From assembly GCA_025965195.1 (NCBI GenBank), contig JAOPXK010000029.1:1-64000 (forward strand): 64,000 bases of DNA, written 5' to 3'. The notes below the pieces were generated by a model, which searched no databases, had not been told where the DNA came from, and was given only the letters and a program-made list of their open reading frames with translations. Positions 1 through 9,961 of the stretch are shown here, piece by piece. The translations under genes and the position numbers were made by a program. This DNA is from Marmoricola sp. Lineage in GTDB: Bacteria > Actinomycetota > Actinomycetes > Propionibacteriales > Nocardioidaceae. The stretch's first letter is position 1; every line of letters starts with the position of its first letter.

Positions 1-3000
1 AGTCGATGCCAAGCTCCTCGGAGGCGCGGAACACGTCGTCGTCGTTGTCGCGCATCTCGACGGCGAAGCCGTCGCTGGACAGCTCCTCGAAGTTCAGGCA
101 CAGCGACTGAAGTTCCTTCAGCAGGACATAGAACGACTCCGGGATGCCCGGCTCGGGGATGTTCTCGCCCTTGACGATGGCCTCGTAGACCTTCACGCGG
201 CCGAGGATGTCGTCGGACTTGATGGTCAGCAGTTCCTGCAGCGCGTACGCGGCGCCGTAGGCCTGCATGGCCCAGCACTCCATCTCGCCGAACCGCTGGC
301 CGCCGAACTGGGCCTTACCGCCCAGGGGCTGCTGCGTGATCATCGAGTACGGCCCGGTCGAGCGCGCGTGGATCTTGTCGTCGACCAGGTGGAGGAGCTT
401 CAGGATGTAGATGTAGCCGACGCTGACGGGCTTCGGGAACGGCTCACCGGAACGGCCATCGAGCAGGTTGGCCTTGCCGGATGCGCCGATCAGGCGAACG
501 CCATCGCGGGTCTTCAGGGTGGAGTCGAGCAGACCCGCGATCTCGGTCTCCCGCGCTCCGTCGAAGACGGGGGTCGCGACGTTGTTGCCCGGCGTGGAGG
601 AACGGGCCTCGTCGGAGAGGTTCTTGGCCCACTCCGGCTCGCCCTCGATGTCCCAGCCGGTCTTGGCGACCCACCCGAGGTGGGTCTCCAGGACCTGGCC
701 GACGTTCATCCGGCTGGGCACGCCCAGCGGGTTGAGCACGATGTCGACCGGGGTGCCGTCCTCGAGGAACGGCATGTCCTCCGGCGGGAGGATCTTGGCG
801 ATGACGCCCTTGTTGCCGTGCCGGCCGGCGAGCTTGTCGCCGTTCTGGATCTTGCGCTTCTGGGCGATGTAGACCCGGACCAGCTCGTTGACGCCGGGGG
901 GCAGCTCGTCGCCGTCCTCGCGGGAGAACACCCGGACGCCGATGACCTTGCCGTCGCCGCCATGGCTGACCTTGAGGGACGTGTCGCGAACCTCGCGGGC
1001 CTTCTCGCCGAAGATCGCCCGCAGCAGGCGCTCCTCGGGGGTCAGCTCGGTCTCGCCCTTCGGGGTCACCTTGCCGACGAGGATGTCACCAGTGGTGACC
1101 TCCGCACCGACCCGGATGATGCCGCGGTCGTCGAGGTCGGCGAGCAGGTCGTCACCGACGTTCGGGATGTCGCGGGTGATCTCCTCGGGGCCGAGCTTGG
1201 TGTCGCGGGCGTCGACCTCGTGCTCCTCGATGTGGATCGAGGTGAGGACGTCTTCCTGGACCAGTCGCTGGCTCAAGATGATGGCGTCTTCGTAGTTGAG
1301 GCCCTGCCACGGCATGAAGGCGACGAGCAGGTTCGTGCCGAGGGCCATCTCGCCCTCGTCGGTGCACGGACCGTCGGCGATCGGAGTCCCGACCTCCAGG
1401 CGGTCGCCCTCACTGACCAGCGGACGCTGGTTGATGCAGGTGCCCTGGTTGGAGCGCATGAACTTCTGCAGCCGGATCGTCCGGTAGGTGCCGTCGTCGT
1501 TCATCACTTCGACAGCGTCGGCCGAGACCGACTTGACCACACCGGCAGCCTCCGCGCAGACCACGTCACCGGCGTCGACCGCGGCGCGGTACTCCATGCC
1601 GGTGCCGACCAGCGGCGCGTCGCTCTTGATGAGCGGCACGGCCTGGCGCTGCATGTTGGCGCCCATCAGCGCACGGTTGGCGTCGTCGTGCTCGAGGAAC
1701 GGGATCAGCGCGGTTGCGACCGACACCATCTGGCGGGGCGAGACGTCCATGTACTCGACTTCTTCGCCCGGGATGTCGACGGTCTCGCCGCCACGGGTGC
1801 GCACCAGGACCAGGTCGTTGGCGAAGTGGTTGTCGGCGGTCAGCACGGCGTTGGCCTGTGCGATCACCTTCGAGTCCTCTTCGTCAGCGGTCAGGTAGTC
1901 GATCTGGTCGGTGACGCGACCGTTCTTGACCAGCCGGTACGGCGTCTCGACGAAACCGAACGGGTTGATCCGGCCGAACGACGCGAGCGAGCCGATCAGG
2001 CCGATGTTCGGGCCTTCAGGGGTCTCGATCGGGCACATGCGGCCGTAGTGCGACGGGTGCACGTCACGGACGTCCATCTGGGCGCGGTCGCGGGAGATAC
2101 CACCCGGGCCGAGAGCAGAGAGACGACGCTTGTGGGTCAGACCGGCGATCGGGTTGGTCTGGTCCATGAACTGCGAGAGCTGCGAGGTGCCGAAGAACTC
2201 CTTCAGCGCCGCCACGACCGGACGGATGTTGATCAGGGACTGCGGCGTGATGGCCTCGACGTCCTGGGTCGTCATCCGCTCACGGACAACCCGCTCCATC
2301 CGGGCAAGACCCGTGCGGAGCTGGTTCTGGATGAGCTCGCCGACCGTGCGCATCCGGCGGTTGCCGAAGTGGTCGATGTCGTCGGGACGGACCTCGATGG
2401 ACTCGTTGTGCGAGTCCTTGATCTCGTTGTTCTGCGCGTCGATCAGGTTGGTCTTGCCGGCGTGCAGCTGAACGATGTAGCGGATGGCGGCCACGATGTC
2501 GTCGGTGGTCAGCGTCTGCTGGTCGAAGGCCTCGTGGGTGCCGAGCTTCTTGTTGATCTTGTAGCGACCGACCTTCGCGAGGTCGTAGCGCTTCGGGTTG
2601 AAGTAGTAGTTCTGCAGCAGCGTCTGCGCAGCCTCACGCGTGGGCGGCTCGCCCGGGCGGAGCTTGCGGTAGATGTCGAGCAGCGCGTCGTCCTGGCCCG
2701 TGGTGTGGTCCTTCTCCAGGGTCAGCATCATCGACTCGTACTCGCCGAACTCCTCACGGATCTGCTCCTCGGTCCAGCCGAGGGCCTTGAGGAGCACCGT
2801 GACGTTCTGCTTGCGCTTGCGGTCGAGGCGGACGCCGACCATGTCGCGCTTGTCGATCTCGAACTCGAGCCAGGCACCGCGGGACGGGATCACCTTGGCG
2901 GTGAAGATGTCCTTGTCGGAGAGCTTGTCGGCCGTGCGCTCGAAATAGACACCGGGCGAACGCACGAGCTGCGACACCACGACACGCTCGGTGCCGTTGA

Positions 3001-3451
3001 TGATGAAGGTGCCCTTCTTGGTCATCATGGGGAAGTCGCCCATGAAGACCGTCTGGCCCTTGATCTCGCCGGTCTCACCGTTGGTGAACTCGGCCGAGAC
3101 GTACAGCGGGCGGGAGTACGTGAAGTCCTTGTCCTTGCACTCCTCCTCGGTGTACTTCGGGTCGAGGAAGACCGGGTTCTCGAAGGACAGGGACATGGTC
3201 TCCGAGAAGTCCTCGATCGGCGAGATCTCCTCGAAGATCTCGTGAAGTCCCGACTTCTCAGACAGGGTCTCGCCAGCCAACGCGAACTCTTCGACGCGAG
3301 CGGCGTACTTCTCGTTTCCGATCAGCCAGTCGAAGCTGTCGGTCTGGAGAGCAAGGAGCTGCGGAACCTCAAGGGGTTCGGAGATCTTGGCGAAGGAGAT
3401 ACGGCGGGGACTGGAAGTGGTGGTGCTGTTCTTGCTGCGCGAGGCGGCCAA
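1..3451 (-). CDS. rpoB: RNA polymerase beta subunit, 3' end cut by window edge
   Basis: This is the beta subunit of DNA-directed RNA polymerase, which forms the catalytic centre with beta-prime. About 1150 codons are visible, and the last residues seen (..[14 protein letters not shown]) lie close to the usual actinobacterial C-terminus, so only about ten residues are missing. The start is taken as the TTG at 3451, giving an N-terminus [12 protein letters not shown] like that of Streptomyces RpoB, with GGAAGG about 10 bases upstream. The rifampicin-binding cluster around 2120-2180 is wild-type-like ([12 protein letters not shown], then [13 protein letters not shown]); Thr in DQTNP replaces the Asn of Mycobacterium. 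An extra-long opposite-strand open frame here is only a shadow of this gene. The region upstream (3452-3717) must hold the rpoB promoter, but I could not place it. Confidence 0.98.
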   Translation of the reverse strand, partial: MAASRSKNSTTTSSPRRISFAKISEPLEVPQLLALQTDSFDWLIGNEKYAARVEEFALAGETLSEKSGLHEIFEEISPIEDFSETMSLSFENPVFLDPKYTEEECKDKDFTYSRPLYVSAEFTNGETGEIKGQTVFMGDFPMMTKKGTFIINGTERVVVSQLVRSPGVYFERTADKLSDKDIFTAKVIPSRGAWLEFEIDKRDMVGVRLDRKRKQNVTVLLKALGWTEEQIREEFGEYESMMLTLEKDHTTGQDDALLDIYRKLRPGEPPTREAAQTLLQNYYFNPKRYDLAKVGRYKINKKLGTHEAFDQQTLTTDDIVAAIRYIVQLHAGKTNLIDAQNNEIKDSHNESIEVRPDDIDHFGNRRMRTVGELIQNQLRTGLARMERVVRERMTTQDVEAITPQSLINIRPVVAALKEFFGTSQLSQFMDQTNPIAGLTHKRRLSALGPGGISRDRAQMDVRDVHPSHYGRMCPIETPEGPNIGLIGSLASFGRINPFGFVETPYRLVKNGRVTDQIDYLTADEEDSKVIAQANAVLTADNHFANDLVLVRTRGGETVDIPGEEVEYMDVSPRQMVSVATALIPFLEHDDANRALMGANMQRQAVPLIKSDAPLVGTGMEYRAAVDAGDVVCAEAAGVVKSVSADAVEVMNDDGTYRTIRLQKFMRSNQGTCINQRPLVSEGDRLEVGTPIADGPCTDEGEMALGTNLLVAFMPWQGLNYEDAIILSQRLVQEDVLTSIHIEEHEVDARDTKLGPEEITRDIPNVGDDLLADLDDRGIIRVGAEVTTGDILVGKVTPKGETELTPEERLLRAIFGEKAREVRDTSLKVSHGGDGKVIGVRVFSREDGDELPPGVNELVRVYIAQKRKIQNGDKLAGRHGNKGVIAKILPPEDMPFLEDGTPVDIVLNPLGVPSRMNVGQVLETHLGWVAKTGWDIEGEPEWAKNLSDEARSSTPGNNVATPVFDGARETEIAGLLDSTLKTRDGVRLIGASGKANLLDGRSGEPFPKPVSVGYIYILKLLHLVDDKIHARSTGPYSMITQQPLGGKAQFGGQRFGEMECWAMQAYGAAYALQELLTIKSDDILGRVKVYEAIVKGENIPEPGIPESFYVLLKELQSLCLNFEELSSDGFAVEMRDNDDDVFRASEELGID

Positions 3452-3717
3452 GAGTGGAGGTCCTTCCGAGGCTCACTGTGATTGCGTCGTAGTCCCACCA
3501 CAAATCCAGCCACCGGGCAGGCAGGAAGCATTTGAGGGCAGACGCAAAGATGAAGAGTACCCCACGCGCACACGCAAACACAACAGCCAACTCCCGGCAA
3601 GACGGCCAGCGCTCGGCGGCCTGGATGCCCAGGGGCGGTTGATGCGTTCAGCATGGGCCCAACTGCGCCTCTGGTCAAGCACCGGACGGCACCGGATCGC
3701 CAGCAATCTGACCGGTC

Positions 3718-4584
3718 TCAGTAGCTGTTGATGTCTTCGATCAGCCAGTCGTTGCCGCTCTTGACCATCGTCGTGACCACCCGGTTCTGGAAGATCGTCG
3801 AGTCCTTGCCGGCCTTCTTGCTGACCTGGTTGACATAGACCAGCACCCGCACGCGATCCGGCTCGGCGTCGACCACGGCGGTGCCGAGCACGTTGGCGGT
3901 GACAACGGTCTTGGTGGTCACCGCCGGACCGGGCTTGCCGTCCTTGCCGACCTCGAGCAGCTTGTACGTCGGGAGGTACTGCTTGTTCCGGTACGTCGTG
4001 GTCATCAGCTTGCTCGCGGCCGCACGATCAGCGGCCATGTGCTGGTAGTCGTAGGACAGCACCTGGGTCATCGCCCGATCCGCGGCCGCAGGTGCCTCCG
4101 ACCTGGCGTCGGCGGTCTGGGAGTTCTGGTGGACCTTGATCCCGAAGACCGCCGCGACCACGACAGCCGCCACGGCCAGCAGCGGGAGCAGCCCGAGGGC
4201 GACGACCTTGTGCAGGGTGCCGACAGGTGTCCTCACCTCTGGCTGAACGGTGACCGGCGGGTCGTCGGTGGCCTCCACCGGCTCGGCGGCAGCAACCGGC
4301 TCTGCCTTCTTCAGGCTGATCTTCTTCGGCTTCGCCGCTCGCGCGGTCCCTGCGGGCGACCCGTTGGGGGCGCCCGACGACGCGGGGTCAGCCAGCTGGG
4401 CGTCGTAGGCCTTGCGCCGCTCCGGATCGAGCAGCACGTCGGCCGCGTCGTTGAACATCCGGAACTGGGTGTTGTTGCCGGAGCCGGGCTCGAACTTGTC
4501 GGTCGCAGCGCGCCAGGCCTTCTTGATCTGGTCGGCGGTCGCGCCGGGCTCGACGCCGAGGATGTCGTACCAGGTGGGGGTCAC
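3718..4584 (-). CDS. Mce-associated membrane protein with N-terminal J-like domain
   Basis: This 288-residue protein has a J-like domain at about residues 3-65 (WYDILGVEPGATADQIKKAW, then a helix ending PERRKAYDAQL), an Ala/Pro/Glu linker, one membrane helix near 130-150, and a C-terminal Mce-associated domain ending WLIEDINSY. The HPD tripeptide that J proteins use to stimulate Hsp70 is absent; the matching stretch reads DKFEPGSG. I chose the GTG at 4584 because GAAGGA lies about 8 bases upstream and it starts 11 bases after the stop of the preceding gene; an upstream in-frame start would overlap that gene by 34 bases. It is the last gene of the mce operon. The Mce link is inferred from position and the membrane-plus-C-terminal architecture. 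The loss of HPD argues against a normal co-chaperone role. Confidence 0.82.
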   Translation of the reverse strand: MTPTWYDILGVEPGATADQIKKAWRAATDKFEPGSGNNTQFRMFNDAADVLLDPERRKAYDAQLADPASSGAPNGSPAGTARAAKPKKISLKKAEPVAAAEPVEATDDPPVTVQPEVRTPVGTLHKVVALGLLPLLAVAAVVVAAVFGIKVHQNSQTADARSEAPAAADRAMTQVLSYDYQHMAADRAAASKLMTTTYRNKQYLPTYKLLEVGKDGKPGPAVTTKTVVTANVLGTAVVDAEPDRVRVLVYVNQVSKKAGKDSTIFQNRVVTTMVKSGNDWLIEDINSY

Positions 4585-4595
4585 GAACGAGTCCT

Positions 4596-5156
4596 TCAGT
4601 TCACCGGGGAGAAGTTGTCGACCAGCCACTTGCCGTCGACCTTGGTCATCGAGATCGTCCAGCGGAAGTGCCGCTGCTGGCTGCCGTAGTCGGACTTGAC
4701 CGTCGCGTCATGCACGACCAGGACGGTGGCCGAGTCACTGTCGGAGTCACCGATCCCGACGGCCAGCACCTTGCCGGTGCCGACCGCGTGGCCCTGGCTG
4801 TAGACCTTCTTGAAGGCGTCGAACTGGCTGCTGAAGTCCGTCTTGGCCTTGGTCGTCAGCAGCGCCGTGATGCCGTTGATGTAGGCGTCGAGCTTGGCGC
4901 CGTCGAAGTTGTCCATCCGGAGCGCGAACTGCTCGGCGGTCGCCTGCGCTCTCGCACGGTCCCGGTTCTGGGAGTCGTTGTCGCGCACCTTCAGCGCGAA
5001 CGTCACCGCCAGGACTGTCCCTGCCACCAGGATCAGCGCGCAGACGACGGCGATGATGTTCAGGGCGCGAGCACTGAACCTTGACGGGCGGGCAGGCTCC
5101 TCGGTCTCACCGGGACCTTCGATCCCCGTCTGGAGAGGATCGGCAGGATCAGCCAA
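4596..5156 (-). CDS. Mce-associated membrane protein
   Basis: This is a single-pass membrane protein of about 186 residues: a short Pro/Glu-rich cytoplasmic N-terminus, one helix (ALNIIAVVCALILVAGTVLA), then an extracytoplasmic alpha/beta domain ending GKWLVDNFSPVN. This layout is typical of Mce-associated (Mas/VirB8-like) proteins encoded behind mceF, which are thought to stabilise the Mce complex. The TTG at 5156 is preferred because AGGAG sits 8 bases upstream and the gene then begins 5 bases after the mceF stop. A GTG at 5198 would add 14 residues but overlap mceF by 37 bases, and it also has an AAGGA upstream, so the start is uncertain. Confidence 0.8.
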   Translation of the reverse strand: MADPADPLQTGIEGPGETEEPARPSRFSARALNIIAVVCALILVAGTVLAVTFALKVRDNDSQNRDRARAQATAEQFALRMDNFDGAKLDAYINGITALLTTKAKTDFSSQFDAFKKVYSQGHAVGTGKVLAVGIGDSDSDSATVLVVHDATVKSDYGSQQRHFRWTISMTKVDGKWLVDNFSPVN

Positions 5157-5161
5157 CTGGA

Positions 5162-6439
5162 TTACTCCTGGGACCCGAGGGGCTGGAGCATCATCCACTT
5201 GAACGAGTCCTTTCCGAAGAGCTGATTCGCACCGCCGTCGTACGCGACGTTTCCGTTGGGGTCCTGGTCACTCCAGGTCAGCTTGCCCGTGCCGTGATCG
5301 TACGTCGCCACCGGAGCCCGGTAGTCCGCGCCTGTGCGCGGAGCGTTCTGCGCCCCACGAGGGTCGGACTGGGTGGCAGCTTCGGTGCACGCAGCGTTGA
5401 CCTTCATCGGACGGTCGGCGAGGTCCTGGGGCGGCCGACGGTCGGTGCCGCCGTAACCGCCATGGCAGACCGCAGGCGTCTGGGTGAGGATCAGGCCGAA
5501 GTGGGCGTCGTAGCCGGTGGGGCCCTTGTCGACGACCGTGGTCGCGCCGGCCACCAGGTAGGGGTAGAGCACCAGGATCCGCTGGATGCCGGGGAGGTAC
5601 CTGACCGTCACCTGTTCGGTGGTGACCAGGTTGTTGATCAACGACCCGAGGTTCACCTTGTTGGTCTCGAGGAACGAGCGGAGCTCGCTGGCCGTGGCCG
5701 CGCCATTGTCGATGAGGACCTGCAGGTCCTTGTTGTGGGCCGCCAGGGTGCCGCTGAACAGCGCCAGGTCCTTGGAGAAGGTCCGGATCGCATCAGACTC
5801 GTCGTTCTGGGTGCCGAGGACCTTGTTCGCGTCCTTGATCAGCGCCGCGGTCACGTCGAAGTTGTCGTTCGCGGTCTTGATGAAGGAGTTCGACGTGTCG
5901 ATGATCTGGCCGAGGCTCTGGCCGGTGTCCTTGAAGGCAGCGCCGAACTCGTTGATCACGGTGCGCAGGTCGCCCTGCGGGACGGAGTTGACCAGGTTGT
6001 CGAGGTTGGTGAGGAGCTCGGTGGTCGAGACTGGCGTCTGGGTGTCGGCCGTCGCGATCTGTGAGCCGTCCTTGAGGTAGGGACCGGAGTCGACCTTCGG
6101 GTCGAGCTCGACGTACTGCTCACCGACGGCTGACTTGTTGCCGACCAGCGCCATCGTGTTGGCGGGGATCCTGCTCTGCGACTTGTCGATCGACAGCACG
6201 ACGTCGACGCCGTTCCTGGTCAGCTGCATGTCGGAGACCTGCCCGATGCTGACGCCGCGGTAGGTCACCTCGGCGCCGGTGAAGATACCGCCGGACTGGG
6301 AGAACTCCGCGTTGACCTTGTACGAGGAGTTGTAGAAGAGCCGGTCGAGACGGGCGTACCTGGCTCCGACGTACGACACCCCGACGAGCGTGATGAAGAT
6401 GAAGACCAGGAGCTGCTTCTTGGTGCGTGAGGTGATCAT
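5162..6439 (-). CDS. mceF: MCE family protein, MceF position
   Basis: This is the sixth Mce subunit, 425 residues. It has a cytoplasmic Arg/Lys N-terminus, one membrane anchor (LLVFIFITLVGVSYVGARY), then the MlaD/MCE domain at about residues 38-115 (VNAEFSQSGGIFTGAEVTYRG, VGEQYVELDP) and a long helical tail up to about residue 270 that forms the hydrophobic tunnel with MceA-E. The C-terminal 150 residues look soluble and low in helix. Its ATG overlaps the mceE stop by four bases (ATGA), so the two are translationally coupled. Being the sixth of six Mce genes in order behind the ATPase and YrbE genes makes the MceF assignment secure. Confidence 0.93.
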   Translation of the reverse strand: MITSRTKKQLLVFIFITLVGVSYVGARYARLDRLFYNSSYKVNAEFSQSGGIFTGAEVTYRGVSIGQVSDMQLTRNGVDVVLSIDKSQSRIPANTMALVGNKSAVGEQYVELDPKVDSGPYLKDGSQIATADTQTPVSTTELLTNLDNLVNSVPQGDLRTVINEFGAAFKDTGQSLGQIIDTSNSFIKTANDNFDVTAALIKDANKVLGTQNDESDAIRTFSKDLALFSGTLAAHNKDLQVLIDNGAATASELRSFLETNKVNLGSLINNLVTTEQVTVRYLPGIQRILVLYPYLVAGATTVVDKGPTGYDAHFGLILTQTPAVCHGGYGGTDRRPPQDLADRPMKVNAACTEAATQSDPRGAQNAPRTGADYRAPVATYDHGTGKLTWSDQDPNGNVAYDGGANQLFGKDSFKWMMLQPLGSQE

Positions 6440-7836
6440 GAGTTCGCTGCCACCCCCTGCAGCAGAAGCGTGCCGACGCCCGGGTCATAGCCGTAGGGGG
6501 CCATCCCGAACGGATCCTGTTGTTGTGGCGGCAGCTGATAGGCCGTCGGCGCGCGTCCGAGGCCCAGTCCGCCGAGGCCGAGACCACCGAGCAGGCCGCC
6601 GAGTCCGCCGCCGAGGTTCGGTGGCGAGATCGGCGGGATCGGAAGGTTGGGACCACTGTCGTCCCCGTTGCCGGGGCACAGCGGGTTGGCCGGAACCAGC
6701 GCACACAGCTTCTGGAGCACGTTGTCGTTGAGCGTCTTGCAGATCGCGGCGAGCGGCGTCTTCTCGCACTCCTTGATCAGGTCGTTGATGCTCGGGATGG
6801 CCGGCAGTGTCGGCAGACCCGGCAGCCCGGGGATGCCGTTCGCCAGGTTCAGGTCGAGCCGGATGGAGAGGTTCACGAAGTCGCCCATGTGCAGGTTGCG
6901 GGCGACCTGCGGGTCGCGGCCGACGGCTGCGTCGATGAACGGGTAGGTGAGCAGCACCTGCAGCGAGTCGGGGAGGTCCTGACCGGCCTTGGCGAACTCG
7001 CTGAGCACGGGCGAGAGCGACTGAAGGCTGTTGATCGTCGCCGCCTTCGATGCGGAGATCACCTGAACTCCGACCGAGCTGAGCTTGCTCAGCGACTGCA
7101 GCATCTTGACCAGGTCGTCACGCTGGCCGTTGATCGACTTGATCGCCCGAGGGAGGTTGTCGAGTGCCGACCGGATCGACCCGTCCTGCTTGCGCAGCTG
7201 TACGGCGAGCCGGTTCAGGTTGTCGAGGGCGAGCACGACCGAGGCCTTGCTCTGGTCGAGCTGGCCCATGAAGGAGTGGATCTGGTCGATCACGGACCGG
7301 ACGTCGGCCTCGCGACCACCGACCGCGTTGTTCAGCTCGCTGGCGATCGTCTTCAGCTGGCCGACGCCGCCGCCGTTGAGCAGCAGGGCCAGCGCACTGA
7401 GGACTTCCTCGACCTCGGGGTTGCGGCCGGTGCGGGACAGCGGGATGACGTCGCCGTTGCCGAGCTTGGTGCTGCTCGGGTTCGACGTCGGCCCGCTGAG
7501 CGACACGAACTTCTCACCGAGGAGACTGGTCTGCCTGATCTGGGCGATCGAGTTCGCCGGTAGGTCAGTGGTCTTCGGCAGCTCGACCGTCACGTCGGCG
7601 ATGTACCCGTTGAGCTTGATGTTCGAGACCTTGCCGACAGTGACGTCGTCGACCTTGACCGTCGACTGGGGCACCAGGTCGAGCACGTCACGGAACATGA
7701 TGTGCACCTTGATCGGGTTGCTTCCGACGTTGGCGCCACCGGGCAGGGACACGTCGTAGATCGAGCACCCGGTCGTCGCGAAGAGCGCGCCGACCAGGGT
7801 CAGGACGAGGGCGGTGATCCGTCGACTGCGTCGCAT
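6436..7836 (-). CDS. mceE: MCE family lipoprotein, MceE position
   Basis: This is the Mce subunit that is normally a lipoprotein (LprK-like). The 466-residue protein starts MRRSRRITALVLTL and has a lipobox FATTGC with the lipid-carrying Cys at residue 24. The MCE domain follows (VHIMFRDVLDLVPQSTVKVDD, LLGEKFVSL), then a helical region, then a Pro/Gly-rich tail (LPIPPISPPNLGGGLGGL) with several Cys residues. The chosen ATG at 7836 overlaps the mceD stop by one base (TGATG). An upstream in-frame extension of 40 Arg-rich residues is rejected because it would run into mceD and remove the signal peptide from the N-terminus. Confidence 0.94.
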   Translation of the reverse strand: MRRSRRITALVLTLVGALFATTGCSIYDVSLPGGANVGSNPIKVHIMFRDVLDLVPQSTVKVDDVTVGKVSNIKLNGYIADVTVELPKTTDLPANSIAQIRQTSLLGEKFVSLSGPTSNPSSTKLGNGDVIPLSRTGRNPEVEEVLSALALLLNGGGVGQLKTIASELNNAVGGREADVRSVIDQIHSFMGQLDQSKASVVLALDNLNRLAVQLRKQDGSIRSALDNLPRAIKSINGQRDDLVKMLQSLSKLSSVGVQVISASKAATINSLQSLSPVLSEFAKAGQDLPDSLQVLLTYPFIDAAVGRDPQVARNLHMGDFVNLSIRLDLNLANGIPGLPGLPTLPAIPSINDLIKECEKTPLAAICKTLNDNVLQKLCALVPANPLCPGNGDDSGPNLPIPPISPPNLGGGLGGLLGGLGLGGLGLGRAPTAYQLPPQQQDPFGMAPYGYDPGVGTLLLQGVAANS

Positions 7837-8999
7837 CACTTCACCAGCCCGGCGAGTGTGGGGTCGATCGGCTCGACGACACTGACGTGCTCTGCCCGCT
7901 TGCTGAGAGGTCCGGTGCGGCCCAGACCCTTCAGGGCGCCGGTGAGCACGCTGCACAGGCTCGAGCCGCCCGGTGCCTGGTCGATGATCCCGCAGAGGAC
8001 CGATGCCGGGTCGGTGGTCAGCTCGCTGACGACCTCACCGAGTGCTGCACGGGTGTCGAGGGTGCCCGTGGTCGGGTTGTACGCGAGCGAGAGGTTGTTG
8101 AGCGCGGCGGGCGCGTCCTTCAGGACCTCGTTGAGCTCGGTACGGCGCTTGACCAGGATCTGCGAGAGCGTGTTGAGCTTGCCGATGTTGCTGGTCAGCA
8201 AGGTCTTGTTCTCACTGACAAAGCCTCTGACCGAGGTCAGGGCGACGCCGAGGTTGTGCAGCGCCGCTCCCAGGTCCGCCCGCTCGTCGGCGAGCAGGAC
8301 GGAGCCCTGGGCCAGCGAGTCGGTGAACTTGCGGACCGTGGTGTCGTTGGTCGAGAGCTTGTTGACGAACTTCTCGATCTCGGTGGCCGAGCCGAAGAGC
8401 GCATTCTTGTTGTCGGCGAGGGTCTTGGTGAACTTGCCGAGGTTCTTGATCGTCTGGTTGAACTGCACGCCCTGGCCACCGAAGTTCTTCGCGGTCGAGT
8501 CGAGCAACCTGGTCAGCGCGCCGACACCATCGGTGCCGGGCGCATTGGCACCCTCGGGACCGAGCGCCTTGTCGAGGTCGTTCAGGCTGCCGAAGATCTC
8601 GTCCAGCTCGAGTGGGGTCGCGGTCCGGGCCAGGCCGAGGCGCGCGTTGTCGGCCAGCGTGGGACCGCTCTTGTAGACCGGCGTCAGCTGCACGTAGCGG
8701 TCGCCGACGATCGACGGCGAGATCACCACTGCCTTCGCGTCGGCGGGGACCTTGTACTTGTCGTCGTAGGAGATCTTCACGAGCACCTTGGTGCCGGAGG
8801 GAGTCACCGAGTCGACCTTGCCCACCGGGATCCCGAGGATGCGCACGTCGGAGCCCTTGTAGAGCGAGACGGTCCGCGGGAACTCGGCGGTGATCTCCCT
8901 GGTGCCGCCACCCGGCCAGAACACCCACGCGAGGCCCACGACGAGCGCGAGCGCGATGAGTCCGGCGATGAGCGGGTCGAGGCCCTTGATGAACTTCAT
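7836..8999 (-). CDS. mceD: MCE family protein, MceD position
   Basis: This is the fourth Mce subunit, 387 residues, beginning MKFIKGLDPLIAGLIALAL. One membrane anchor is followed by the MCE domain (ITAEFPRTVSLYKGSDVRILG, then PSIVGDRYVQLTP) and a long helical tail. It forms part of the periplasm- or cell-wall-spanning lipid channel of the Mce importer. The ATG at 8999 overlaps the mceC stop as ATGA, which decides the start over an in-frame GTG 17 codons upstream. Confidence 0.93.
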   Translation of the reverse strand: MKFIKGLDPLIAGLIALALVVGLAWVFWPGGGTREITAEFPRTVSLYKGSDVRILGIPVGKVDSVTPSGTKVLVKISYDDKYKVPADAKAVVISPSIVGDRYVQLTPVYKSGPTLADNARLGLARTATPLELDEIFGSLNDLDKALGPEGANAPGTDGVGALTRLLDSTAKNFGGQGVQFNQTIKNLGKFTKTLADNKNALFGSATEIEKFVNKLSTNDTTVRKFTDSLAQGSVLLADERADLGAALHNLGVALTSVRGFVSENKTLLTSNIGKLNTLSQILVKRRTELNEVLKDAPAALNNLSLAYNPTTGTLDTRAALGEVVSELTTDPASVLCGIIDQAPGGSSLCSVLTGALKGLGRTGPLSKRAEHVSVVEPIDPTLAGLVK

Positions 9000-9961
9000 C
9001 CGCCCAACCCCGGAACTGGTGGCAGGTTGGCGATCCAGGTGTCGAACCACGGACCGTTGCCGAGCGTGTTGGTGAAGACCCGGTAGAACGGAGCCAACAG
9101 CCGCAGGCTCTGGTCGAGGTTGTTCTGGTTCTTCAGCAACACGTTCGCCACAGACTGCAGATGCGTCAGCGCCGGCTTGAGGTCGGCACGCGACTCACTG
9201 ACCAGAGCCGTCAGCTGGATGGACAGGTTGCTCGTCGAGACCAGCAGTCGGTGAACCGCGTCGCGACGGCCGACGAGCGCGCGCAACAGGGTGTCGCCGT
9301 CCTTCATCAACGCGACGACGTCATCGTCACGGTTGGCAAGCGTGCCCGACACGGTGTGCAGGTTCTTCAACAAGCTGTTGAGCTGTGCGTCTCTCGCGGC
9401 AACGTTCGCAGAGAGGGCAGAAAGTCCCTTGAGCGTGCCCTGGAAGGCGGCCGGGGTGCCCTTGGTGGCCGCGGCCACCGTGTTGAGGGACTGCGCGAGC
9501 TGGCTGACGTTGATCTTCTCCGTGCGCTCGGCGAGGCCGCTGAACGCGTCCACGACGTCGAACGCCGATCTGGTGTGTGCGACCGGTATCTCCGAGCCCG
9601 TGGGGAGCTGACCGGGGCCCTTCGGCACCAGCGCCAGGAACATCGCCCCGAGCAGGGTCTTGACCTTGATCTCGGCGATCGTGTCCGTGCCGAACTTCGA
9701 GTCGGTCTTGAGCTTGAACTCCACCCGCACGTGGTCACCCTCGAGGCCGATGCCGGTCACCTTGCCGACGCGGACACCGGCGATGCGGACCTCGTCGTCG
9801 ACCTTCAGGCCGCTGCCCTCGGAGAAGGCTGCGTAGTACTTGTCGCCGCCGCCGATCAGGGGCAGGTCGCCGGCCTTGAAGGCCACCACCATCAGCATCG
9901 CGATGGTGGCCAGGCTGACGGCGCCGATGATCACGGGGTTCTTCTCACGGAAGCTGCTCAT
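8996..9961 (-). CDS. mceC: MCE family protein, MceC position
   Basis: This is the third Mce subunit, 321 residues. MSSFREKNPVIIGAVSL starts the cytoplasmic N-terminus and membrane anchor; the MCE domain follows (YYAAFSEGSGLKVDDEVRIAG, KTLLGAMFLALVP) and then helices typical of the tunnel-forming tail. The ATG at 9961 overlaps the mceB stop as ATGA. An alternative start four codons earlier would only lengthen the overlap. It is cotranscribed with the rest of the operon. Confidence 0.93.
   Translation of the reverse strand: MSSFREKNPVIIGAVSLATIAMLMVVAFKAGDLPLIGGGDKYYAAFSEGSGLKVDDEVRIAGVRVGKVTGIGLEGDHVRVEFKLKTDSKFGTDTIAEIKVKTLLGAMFLALVPKGPGQLPTGSEIPVAHTRSAFDVVDAFSGLAERTEKINVSQLAQSLNTVAAATKGTPAAFQGTLKGLSALSANVAARDAQLNSLLKNLHTVSGTLANRDDDVVALMKDGDTLLRALVGRRDAVHRLLVSTSNLSIQLTALVSESRADLKPALTHLQSVANVLLKNQNNLDQSLRLLAPFYRVFTNTLGNGPWFDTWIANLPPVPGLGG

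Noticed and set aside
368-3481. Plus-strand open frame of 1037 codons opposite rpoB
   Set aside because: Its product is Val/Asp/Leu-rich without any domain, and the minus strand encodes a clear RpoB.
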